In this document: piece by piece, positions 1 to 5,468 of the stretch
Numbering within the stretch: the stretch's first letter is position 1
Layout: each line of letters opens with the position of its first letter
Assembly (NCBI GenBank): GCA_964343305.1
Contig: CAYFJO010000519.1
Location: 1 to 7,299 of the forward strand
Source of the DNA: CAYFJO01 sp964343305
GTDB taxonomy: Bacteria; Planctomycetota; Planctomycetia; Pirellulales; Pirellulaceae
DNA length: 7,299 nt
Direction of reading: 5' to 3'
Program-made: the position numbers and the translations under genes
The notes under the pieces: generated by a model
What the model was told of the DNA's origin: nothing
What the model saw: only the letters and a program-made list of their open reading frames with translations
The model's database searches: none

Positions 1-140
1 TCCAAAATCTCCAACCTAAACCACGCGTCAACGATGGTTCTGGTGCGCGCTTACAAAACACGCGCATCACAAAATCGGGCAAAGAAAAAATCGAAGCAGC
101 ATATCCCGATGGACACTACATCTACGTCGACGGACCATAA
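1..140 (+). CDS. C-terminal end of an unidentified protein (5' partial)
   Basis: Reading from base 3, 45 codons are open up to TAA at 138-140, and the frame has no stop back to the window edge, so the start lies outside. The peptide has ordinary protein composition: a lysine- and glutamate-rich stretch, then an aromatic, acidic end around AAYPDGHYIYVDGP. The overlapping frame that contains an ATG at 34 is rich in Arg, Thr, Ser and Lys and looks like a shadow of this one. I do not recognise the family. It lies on the same strand as the sialidase-like gene 212 nt downstream, and no function can be inferred from 45 residues. The frame choice rests on composition only. Confidence 0.5.
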   Translation, partial: QNLQPKPRVNDGSGARLQNTRITKSGKEKIEAAYPDGHYIYVDGP

Positions 141-352
141 ATGGATTCTAGAGACTTATCGAATCGGACTGGTACGTTTACCACAGGATGGCAGACCTTG
201 CGGTAAAACTCTTGCCACAGGGTTGCCGACCAGGGATAATCCTGATAACCGTCTTACCCCGGTCGTCGAGGGTGAAGTATTAAAGTTCGCCGAAACACAA
301 AGCTATTGATGACAGGACGCTGGTGATTGGTACTCGCACCCCGAAATGATTG

Positions 353-1465
353 ATGATCAAAACGCTCACAACCATCGCTCTCGTCTTGCTATGCGCACTG
401 TCAACTAGTGCTCAGGAATCCCCGTCCGCTTCTAAAGACGAGGGGACTGAAACGTCGCTGTTTCAGGCGCAGTTGGTGGAAGTTCACAAGATTTGGACGC
501 CGGACAGACACTGCATGAGTACAGATCTCGTCCGATATCGAGGTCAGTGGTTTTGCCGTTTCCAGAACAGAAACCCTTCGCTTGGCGAGACGCAGATTTC
601 TATCATCCATTCAAAGGATGGACGATCCTGGAAATCTGCGGCGATGCTGTCCAAAGCTGGGTTTCCTAGCAGCCGCTTCACTGTGAAATCGAATGAACAT
701 TTGATGCTATTTTCGGCGGTCCGCTCTGGCGATCCGAAAGCCAAAGATCGATCAATCGGCTGGTCCTCCCAAGATGGCTTCGACTGGACGGCATACGAAC
801 CGACAATTGAAGGCGATTTCCGGCTCAGTCGAATGGCGTGGCATGAGGACCGATGGTTTGGCGTTGCTGAAGGCCACAAAACTCGCCGGAGCACTACGTC
901 GCTGGTCACGACTACGGATGGAAAGACATTCAAAACACACGTGCCAGACTTCCCGACCGGTCTTTTTTACGAGCCGTCGATTGTTTTCTCACAACGGGAC
1001 ACTGCCTTTTGCTTGTTATCGATGTGGCGAAACGCCGAACAAATTAAGCCACACGCCCAGGTCGGCTCTGCTGTGTCCCCCTACCGCAAATGGTCGTGGA
1101 AACAACTGGACGAATGGCTTGTCGACCCAAACATGATTGTGTTGCCCGACAACCGCTTGGTTGTCGCGGGGCGAAAATACGATCCAAGCACCTCGCTGGC
1201 GTTTCGGAAGCTCTCGCAAATAACACTCTGGTCGCTAGAGCCGGTTTCCGGCAAACTGACTGAAATGCTTTCGCTTCGGTCCGGAAGCGACCTGTTTACC
1301 TGTGGGAGTCCCGGCCTTGTCTGGTACGACGATCATTTGTGGATTAGCTACAATTCAAGCCATGAGTTGAATAGCTCGAAGTCGCGGACGCTGATCTATC
1401 TCGCTAAAGTCAAACTCACGGAAACTGGTGGCACAGACAATCGAAAGCGGCGAACAAATCGGTGA
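353..1465 (+). CDS. Exported sialidase-like (Asp-box/BNR) beta-propeller protein
   Basis: This is a 370-residue protein. Residues 1-20 are a Sec signal peptide (MIKT, a leucine-rich core, then STSA before QES), so the mature protein is periplasmic or secreted. Three degenerate Asp-box motifs fit a sialidase-type propeller: SKDGRSW (87-93), SQDGFDW (139-145) and TTDGKTF (187-193). Their spacing of about 50 residues matches successive blades. Other blade-like strands include LVRYRGQWFCRF (59-70) and GLVWYDDHLWISY (321-333). Such proteins bind or hydrolyse glycans. I cannot identify the catalytic Arg triad, Tyr/Glu pair or Asp of true sialidases, so the substrate and the activity are unknown. 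The ATG at 353 is chosen; an in-frame TTG lies directly before it at 350, and neither has a strong Shine-Dalgarno sequence. The C-terminus is a basic tail (RKRRTNR). The gene stands alone between spacers of 212 and 329 nt. It could instead be a non-enzymatic glycan-binding propeller. Confidence 0.8.
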   Translation: MIKTLTTIALVLLCALSTSAQESPSASKDEGTETSLFQAQLVEVHKIWTPDRHCMSTDLVRYRGQWFCRFQNRNPSLGETQISIIHSKDGRSWKSAAMLSKAGFPSSRFTVKSNEHLMLFSAVRSGDPKAKDRSIGWSSQDGFDWTAYEPTIEGDFRLSRMAWHEDRWFGVAEGHKTRRSTTSLVTTTDGKTFKTHVPDFPTGLFYEPSIVFSQRDTAFCLLSMWRNAEQIKPHAQVGSAVSPYRKWSWKQLDEWLVDPNMIVLPDNRLVVAGRKYDPSTSLAFRKLSQITLWSLEPVSGKLTEMLSLRSGSDLFTCGSPGLVWYDDHLWISYNSSHELNSSKSRTLIYLAKVKLTETGGTDNRKRRTNR

Positions 1466-1495
1466 ACGTGCGGACTGGCAAGGTCTGATAGACGA

Positions 1496-1512
1496 GCGGG
1501 TGGGAAACCCGC
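1496..1512 (+). terminator. Perfect GC-rich hairpin after the sialidase-like gene
   Basis: GCGGGT at 1496-1501 pairs fully with ACCCGC at 1507-1512 around a 5-nt loop, 30 nt after the stop codon at 1465. The position suits a transcript-end structure for the upstream gene. It is followed by CTTGGG rather than a T run, so it does not meet the usual intrinsic terminator pattern and may be only a stabilising 3' hairpin. Confidence 0.3.
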
Positions 1513-1517
1513 CTTGG

Positions 1518-1602
1518 GTCCGAGACCGACGCTTCAAACCGAACTTGCTAGCCTGCGTCGGAGTGAAACGCCGTGGGCACGACGGACGATGAATCCGGTG
1601 CA
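1518..1602 (+). repeat. Dispersed structured repeat, copy A
   Basis: This is the first of two related copies in the window; the partner is at 2814-2906. The best conserved part runs from 1557 to 1602 and shares the blocks GTGAAACGCCGT, GCAC and CGATGAATCCG with copy B, with scattered substitutions. An inner stem CCGT/ACGG (1571-1574 with 1582-1585) is flanked by an outer stem CGTCG/CGATG (1556-1560 with 1587-1591) that needs one G-U pair. The matching pair in copy B is A-T, so pairing is kept while the bases differ. The copy starts 53 nt after the stop of the preceding + strand gene. Its function is unknown. Confidence 0.65.
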
Positions 1603-1794
1603 CTTGCCTATAGGACGTTGCGGGCTGAAGGCGTCTCCGCACCGAATTATTCTCAATTTGGAAACGGCAATTCTTTGCTGACTTCATACACCTAGCTGCC
1701 GGTCGCGGTCGCGTGTGGAACGATCGGCTTGAACGACATATGATTACTGTCGTGACCACGGTCATAGGTTTTCGGTTCTAGCAAAGGCTCCAAC

Positions 1795-2772
1795 ATGCCC
1801 ACCAGCTTGTCGAGAAGCGGACCAGCGAGGCTCGTGCTGGCCCTGGTCCTAACGGCCACGCTCACCGCCACGTCAGCCGCCCAGCCAAAGCTCCGAAAAA
1901 CTTTGGAAGGAGGGCACGCCGATCTCGTCTGGTCGATAGCATTCAGCCCAGATGGTAAGACGCTGGCCTCGGGGAGCGTGGACAAGAGCATCAAGCTGTG
2001 GGACGTGACCAGCGGCAAGACGACCGCTACGCTGAAAGGACACACCGGTCCTGTCTCTTCCGTAGCGTTCAGCCCGGACGGCAAGACTCTGGCCTCGGGC
2101 AGCAAAGACAAGAGTATCAAGTTGTGGCACGTGGCCAGCGGCAAGAACACCGCCACGTTGAAAGGGCGCACCGGCAGCGTCTGGTCCGTGGCGTTCAACC
2201 CGGACGGAAGGACGGTGGCTTCGGCAAACGGGAACGCGACCATCAGGCTGTGGGACGTGGCTAGCGGCAAGAATACCGCCACTCTCAGGCACGCCACCAT
2301 TGTCAATTCCGTTGCATTCAGCCCGGACGGCAAGACTCTGGCGTCGGGCAGCCACCACGAGAGCATCAAGGTGTGGGACGTGACCAGCGGCACAAACGCC
2401 GCCACGCTCAAGAGTGGCATCGTCACTTCCCTGGCATTCAAACCGGGCGGCAATACCCTGGCGTCCGGGAGCACTTTCTGCATCAGGCTGTGGGACGTGG
2501 CCAGCGGCAAGAACATCGCTACGCTGAGAGGATACACCGACGCTGTCCTTTCCGTAGTGTTCAGCCCGGACGGCAAGACCCTTGCCTCGGGTAGTTGTGA
2601 CAGGAGCATCAAACTGTGGGATGTGGACAGCGGCAAGGTCACGGCCACACTCAAAGGGCACACCGGATGGGTCCAATCCGTCGCGTTCAGCCCCGACGGC
2701 AAGACGCTGGCGTCGGGCAGCCACGACAGGTCCATAAAGCTGTGGGATCTGGAAACAGGCAAGAATGACTAA
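1795..2772 (+). CDS. Exported seven-bladed WD40 repeat protein
   Basis: This is a 325-residue protein. Residues 1-29 form a Sec signal peptide (basic start, core LVLALVLTATL, likely cut after TSAA before QPK). Seven WD40 units follow without a gap to the end: 36-78, 79-120, 121-162, 163-203, 204-242, 243-284 and 285-325. The unit consensus is TLKGHT..V.SVAFSPDGKTLASGS.D.SIKLWDV.SGK, so the protein is one closed propeller with no other domain and probably acts as an extracytoplasmic binding scaffold. Blades 4 and 5 are shortened by 1-3 residues and have lost the GH pair; blade 5 also has PGG for PDG. Blade 2 ends in WH instead of WD. Blade 3 has GRT for GHT. The DNA of the units is also very alike, which indicates recent duplication or gene conversion. 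The start is ATG at 1795 with a weak AAGG at 1783-1786. The partner is unknown and no operon neighbour is present. Confidence 0.9.
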   Translation: MPTSLSRSGPARLVLALVLTATLTATSAAQPKLRKTLEGGHADLVWSIAFSPDGKTLASGSVDKSIKLWDVTSGKTTATLKGHTGPVSSVAFSPDGKTLASGSKDKSIKLWHVASGKNTATLKGRTGSVWSVAFNPDGRTVASANGNATIRLWDVASGKNTATLRHATIVNSVAFSPDGKTLASGSHHESIKVWDVTSGTNAATLKSGIVTSLAFKPGGNTLASGSTFCIRLWDVASGKNIATLRGYTDAVLSVVFSPDGKTLASGSCDRSIKLWDVDSGKVTATLKGHTGWVQSVAFSPDGKTLASGSHDRSIKLWDLETGKND

Positions 2773-2813
2773 GCCCGGATGCCCCCTGCGACGCGCGATT
2801 TACGGCAGCAAAC

Positions 2814-2906
2814 GTCGGAGTCGACCGTCTCCGCACTTAAACCACATCGGATAACTGGCATCGGTGTGAAACGCCGTAAGCACAACGGCCGATGAATCCG
2901 ACGCAG
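2814..2906 (+). repeat. Dispersed structured repeat, copy B
   Basis: This is the second copy of the repeat seen at 1518-1602, in the same orientation, starting 42 nt after the stop of the WD40 gene. It folds into an outer stem CATCG/CGATG (2859-2863 with 2890-2894) and an inner stem GCCGT/ACGGC (2873-2877 with 2885-2889). A one-sided 9-nt bulge separates the stems and the loop is 7 nt. The 5' half (around 2814-2858) is related to copy A through blocks such as GTCGGAG/GTCCGAG, GACCG and AAACC, but carries an insertion of about 7 nt. Similarity ends shortly after 2906. Confidence 0.65.
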
Positions 2907-2929
2907 TTTCGGAGACTGTGTTTCGACGC

Positions 2930-3730
2930 TCAGGACATGCCCTGGTTGTTTTCGGCGATTCGCGTTAATGACTGCGGACGTTTGTAGAGTCGAGATCTGG
3001 CGCGGTGGTTTAGGTTGAAGTTGGTGTTCCCTGTTGCTCGCCCTTGTGGGCAACCCCGACGTTCATCCTTATTCTGGGTCGTTCGATGACGACGCCCGCG
3101 ATGATCGACCTCTTCCACCGGTGATTCCAGCCACATCTTGATCAGACGCAGTACGTGCCGATCACTGATGCGACGGGAGACCGACTTTAAGAGTTCTGGA
3201 TGCGGGATCGAATCAAAGTAGCCAGATAAATCTGCGTCCACGACCTCCGTATAGCCAGTATTGAGCAGCGAGTGGACTTGGTGAACCGCATCCAACGCAC
3301 TGCGTCCGGGCCGGTACGCGTGTTGCTCCGGTTGCAGGTCAGCCTCGAAGATCGGCTCCAAGACCAACACCGCCGCCGTCATCACCACGCGGTCTTTGAT
3401 TGTCGAGATACCCAACGGTCTCTGCTTGCCGTCCGGTTTGGGAATGTAAACTCGCCGCACCGGACTCGGACGATATGTCTTCCTCCTGAGTTCTTCCGAC
3501 AGTTCGCCCAACCACTTCGTCACGCCATACTCCTCGATGTCCTCGAACGTTTGACCGTCGACGCCCGCCGCACCGCCATTAATCAGGCAGCGTCGGTAAG
3601 CGAGCCACAGCACATCGTCTCGGTACACCTTGTCGTACAGTGAGTAGAAGCGAAACTCGGGCGATCCCTTCGCTTTGGCGTGCAACGCATCCTGCAGTTT
3701 CTGAACCTTTGGTAGAGTTGGTAGGCTCAT
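2930..3730 (-). pseudogene. ltrA: Truncated group II intron reverse transcriptase (maturase) fragment
   Basis: The reading frame gives 266 residues from ATG at 3730; a GTG at 3751 would add 7. Residues 1-230 match the N-terminal half of group II intron-encoded reverse transcriptases: an entry segment SLPTLPKVQKLQ, then KAKGSPEFRFYSLYDKVYR, GAAGVDGQTFEDI, the RT1/RT2 region YRPSPVRRVYIPKPDGKQRP with PLGISTIKDRVV, EPIFEADL, YRPGRSALDAVH, and RT3 VVDADLSGYFDSIP with the first catalytic Asp. Homology stops at GCPQG (226-230) in RT4, near base 3041. The last 36 residues are read from unrelated DNA. The family normally has about 420-600 residues, so the YADD motif (RT5), thumb and maturase domain X are missing and the protein should be inactive. 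The kept part shows no frameshift, which points to loss by one deletion or rearrangement. The symbol is by family only. Confidence 0.88.
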
Positions 3731-4014
3731 TGCCAATCTCACAGCTCTCACGCCGCTTCGTGCGTTGACCTTGAACTAAGGCCCCTTCGCTCGACCGGCA
3801 TTACCCGGCGTCAACACTACTACGGGCCTCTCCGCCACCCCGCACGGCCGAGCCTGCTCGTCACCGAGTTCTCGTTGAGGGTCACGCGCCCTCACCGCCG
3901 GGGCTTCCCGTGTTGCTTGTCGATTCTTCTTCCACACATGCCATCGCCAATACCCCGGCGAGTCCGGTCGAGTCCTGTCGCTCGTGCCGCTCGACCAGCG
4001 GCGGCCTTCCCCAT

Positions 4015-4020
4015 ATGACA
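4015..4020 (-). other. EBS1 of the intron fragment
   Basis: On the minus strand TGTCAT (intron nt 217-222) lies in a 9-nt loop closed by CCCA/TGGG (4023-4026 with 4010-4013). It is fully complementary to ATGACA, the six exon bases next to the intron 5' end. Its place in domain I, after EBS2, is as expected for group II introns. Assignment is by complementarity and loop position. Confidence 0.65.
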
Positions 4021-4039
4021 TTTGGGTCGGCTCTCGCAT

Positions 4040-4045
4040 TGCGCG
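4040..4045 (-). other. EBS2 of the intron fragment
   Basis: On the minus strand CGCGCA (intron nt 192-197) lies in a 12-nt loop closed by CTCG/CGAG (4049-4052 with 4033-4036). It is complementary over 6 bp to TGCGCG in the upstream exon. The EBS2-then-EBS1 order and the loop setting match the domain I architecture of group II introns. Confidence 0.55.
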
Positions 4046-4236
4046 TTTCGAGGATTGCTCAGCGTTCACTCACGTTACGGCCTGCATGTTCGCTGACTCC
4101 CTAAAGGAGCCTTCTCCTAGAGTGCTTCAGTCCAATTCGTTACCTCCTTGAACCGCTCCAGGTGCTACCGGTTGGAGCGACCAGTTACCGGGCGGGATTC
4201 GCACCCGCTAGAATCAAAAAGCCTTTCACGGCACAC

Positions 4237-4251
4237 TGTCATGAGCGCGCA
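4237..4251 (-). other. 5' exon target site (IBS2-IBS1) of the group II intron
   Basis: Reading the minus strand toward the intron: TGCGCG (IBS2, 4251-4246), a 3-nt gap, then ATGACA (IBS1, 4242-4237), then the intron GTGTG. Both hexamers pair perfectly with loops inside the intron fragment. This is the left half of the original homing site. No recognisable gene is interrupted here. Confidence 0.6.
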
Positions 4252-4355
4252 GGCGACATGGGGCTTCTGGGCGCGGACGGTTCGACCTTGGTCACTAACG
4301 GGATGTGGTCTTCAGATCTGAAAACTGACTGTCTCGCGCCATCAATCTGAATCGT

Positions 4356-4871
4356 CTATTGACCGAAACTGGTTACGTGCACGGCTCCGGGTCGATGTGC
4401 CCCAAAGCAGTTGGGAGCTTCCGCTCGCGCACACTTTCTGCACCCGGTCGATTCCACCCATGCAGCAAGAAGCAACACCGTTTTCACTGCGGACGATAAC
4501 GACTTTCCGATACGCATGGGCCAGGACTTATTCGATTGTCGCCCGATTGAATCCTCGCCCGATTGAATCCACAGATGAAAGCGTCGAACTGTTGCACAGC
4601 TCTTTTGGGGAGCACGCGAAGAATGAGGAACAGGGTGTATTCTATGAAAAACGTTGCCACTGAGCAAGTAGTCGACACGGAGATCCGTCGCATAACGCGG
4701 TTGGCCGAATTGGCTTTGGGCCAGTCGCATACGGTCATCGGGCAGCGGCAGATCGATTTTCAAAGTGCGCTCGCGATGTGTGTTCACAATCACAACCAGC
4801 AATTCATTGTCGTGGCGCCAACCAGGACCGTTCGCGAAGAACGGAACATCGGAATTCGGTGAAAGTCGCCG
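4356..4871 (-). pseudogene. Possible remnant of an unidentified gene
   Basis: After a TGA at 4874-4872 the minus strand stays open for 171 codons to the stop at 4356. The first 74 or so residues look like genuine protein: segments such as SDVPFFANGPGWRHDNE, LLVVIVNTHRERTLKIDLPL and YATDLRVDYLLSG mix hydrophobic strands with charged turns. Beyond about 4650 the composition turns into Ser/Arg/Cys/His-rich sequence typical of a wrong frame. No ATG or GTG lies before the protein-like part, and a 16-bp duplication (not a multiple of 3) lies within it. I read this as a fragment of a decayed gene, family unknown. A chance open frame is a real alternative. Confidence 0.3.
4539..4570. repeat. 16-bp perfect tandem duplication
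   Basis: TCGCCCGATTGAATCC occurs twice head to tail (4539-4554 and 4555-4570) with no mismatch. A partial relative (CGATTG at 4533-4538) precedes it. The 16-bp step is not a multiple of three, so it would shift any reading frame passing through. It is probably a replication-slippage product in non-coding or decaying sequence. Confidence 0.85.
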
Positions 4872-4917
4872 TCACGAATGGTCCGCACAAGCTTCGATAC
4901 TTCCAATACTAATTGCT

Positions 4918-5154
4918 TCAGTTCGCTTCATAAGTGCGAATGGGATTCGGGTAACCTCGTTCGAACGTGTACAAATCAAGCTGCACCATTCTTTTTGTAC
5001 CTGCGAGACGCTGTACATCGGCCAGCAACTCTCTATCGAAGCGGGTGTGTACTTTCAGACGCTTTGGCGGGGTGAGTCTGCCGACAAATCCCGGCTTGAT
5101 CCACTTCTTGGGTGCGAACGTCAGAACCAATACGTTGGGCGTCATTTCTGTCAT
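4918..5154 (-). CDS. Hypothetical small protein
   Basis: The frame gives 78 residues from ATG at 5154, or 100 from an in-frame ATG at 5220, ending at TGA 4920-4918. The sequence is protein-like: a hydrophobic start VLVLTFAP, a basic segment KKWIKPGFVGRLTPPKRLK, an amphipathic helix-like stretch RFDRELLADVQRLAG, then MVQLDLYTFERGYPNPIRTYE. The opposite-strand frames are rich in Cys, His and Ser and look like shadows. An AGGA lies about 14 nt before the 5154 start, too far for a strong ribosome site. No signal peptide or clear membrane helix is seen. I do not recognise the family. It lies next to possible gene debris on the same strand and may itself be a remnant. Confidence 0.4.
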   Translation of the reverse strand: MTEMTPNVLVLTFAPKKWIKPGFVGRLTPPKRLKVHTRFDRELLADVQRLAGTKRMVQLDLYTFERGYPNPIRTYEAN

Positions 5155-5320
5155 AGGTTTGACAGTTTTCCTATCTTGTTCGTTTCGGGCGTAACTAGAA
5201 TAGCTGTTATGCAGTGCCATTGAGTCACTCGACGAGGGCTGCGATGTGTGAGTATCCGTGTCGGCAATGACAGATCACTTCTCCGACTATCGGTTGCACG
5301 GAGTGCGGATGTGCGGACTG

Positions 5321-5348
5321 AAGGCCAGTCGTTCGGCTGGTGGGCCTT
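5321..5348 (+). terminator. Strong hairpin in the leader of the dehydratase gene
   Basis: AAGG...CCTT and CCAGTC/GGCTGG (one T-G pair) stack into a stem of about 10 pairs closed by a GTTC loop, with a 4-nt bulge on the 3' side. An equivalent alternative pairs AAGGCC with GGCCTT. The 3' side runs into CCTTTCTC, which is only mildly T-rich. It lies 120 nt before the start at 5469 with no + strand gene upstream to terminate, so it may be an attenuator-like or mRNA-stabilising leader element. No known riboswitch pattern was recognised. Confidence 0.35.
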
Positions 5349-5457
5349 TCTCATGCTATCCGCGGGAACGGAGTTTACACACAGCACGGACGTGCCTTGA
5401 AGTTCTGGCTTGAAAACGTTCGTCCGAGAAACCTGACATCTATGAGCTTGCTGCTGT

Positions 5458-5465
5458 GAGAGGGG
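5458..5465 (+). promoter_or_regulatory. Ribosome binding site of the dehydratase gene
   Basis: GAGAGGGG ends 3 nt before the ATG at 5469, with AGAGG spaced about 5 nt from it, a good Shine-Dalgarno match. An in-frame TGA at 5457-5459 rules out an earlier start, so the two signals together fix the start codon. Confidence 0.7.
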
Positions 5466-5468
5466 ATC

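Larger units (their letters stand above)
1466..1794 (+). other. Intergenic spacer between the sialidase-like and WD40 genes
   Basis: I see no convincing gene in these 329 bases. The spacer contains a short perfect hairpin at 1496-1512, repeat copy A at 1518-1602, and the short 5' flank of the WD40 gene. No clear promoter hexamers could be assigned. The minus-strand frame open through 1355-1765 is rich in Arg, Ser and Pro and appears to be produced by the repeat, so it is not called. Confidence 0.6.
3041..4236 (-). mobile_element. 5' fragment of a group II intron (retroelement), 3' end lost
   Basis: On the minus strand the element starts at 4236 with GTGTGCCGTGAAAGGC, matching the GUGYG 5' end of group II introns. 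About 500 nt of ribozyme sequence follows, then the reverse transcriptase frame. The 5' boundary is supported by complementarity between the exon just upstream (IBS1, IBS2) and two domain I hairpin loops (EBS1, EBS2). The right-hand end is lost: homology ends near 3041 inside the RT frame. I find no domain V (GAGCC...GGTTC type) or domain VI and no 3' exon junction. The fragment can neither splice nor move. I cannot assign the intron class from sequence alone. Confidence 0.85.
3731..4236 (-). ncRNA. Group II intron ribozyme, 5' part (domain I to start of ORF)
   Basis: These are about 506 nt of noncoding intron RNA upstream of the reverse transcriptase start. Visible folds include a GCGGG/CCCGC stem (4192-4196 with 4204-4208), a 7-bp stem CGCTCCA/TGGAGCG (4154-4160 with 4173-4179) enclosing a further GGT/ACC pair, a GGAG/CTCC hairpin (4106-4117), and the two exon-binding hairpins listed separately. 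The minus-strand frame of 97 codons at 3776-4069 lies inside this structured RNA and is not a gene. Domain II-IV boundaries could not be placed by eye. Confidence 0.75.
4252..4917. other. Gene-poor stretch between intron fragment and small minus-strand ORF
   Basis: No confident gene is present. Overlapping frames on both strands are short, lack good starts and have odd composition. The interval holds a 12-bp perfect palindrome TTCAGATCTGAA (4311-4322), a 16-bp tandem duplication (4539-4570) and an open minus-strand frame with partly protein-like sequence (4356-4871), annotated separately as a possible remnant. Confidence 0.5.

Noticed and set aside
34..309. 91-codon + strand frame at the left edge
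   Set aside because: It overlaps the better-composed partial CDS ending at 140, has low-complexity Lys/Arg/Thr/Ser content, no ribosome site and no recognisable domain.
1518..2906. The two structured repeats as integron attC sites in a gene cassette array
   Set aside because: Gene-repeat-gene-repeat spacing is suggestive, but neither copy has the RYYYAAC and GTTRRRY core sites at its ends, and no integrase is present.
11..3017. 13-base match CAACCTAAACCAC at 11-24 and, inverted, at 3005-3017
   Set aside because: A 13-base match in either orientation is expected about by chance in a window of this size, and the left copy is inside a likely coding frame.
3776..4069. 97-codon minus-strand frame
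   Set aside because: It lies wholly within the domain I and following ribozyme RNA of the group II intron, including the EBS hairpins; its composition is Arg/Pro-rich.
4373..4395. Minus-strand GGAGCCGTGCACGTAACC as a group II domain V
   Set aside because: It resembles the 5' strand of a domain V, but no complementary 3' strand (ACGGTTC type) follows, and it lies upstream of the intron 5' end.
4765..5223. 152-codon + strand frame
   Set aside because: Rich in Cys, His, Ser and Phe, without a ribosome site, and opposite the more protein-like minus-strand ORF at 4918-5220; treated as a shadow.
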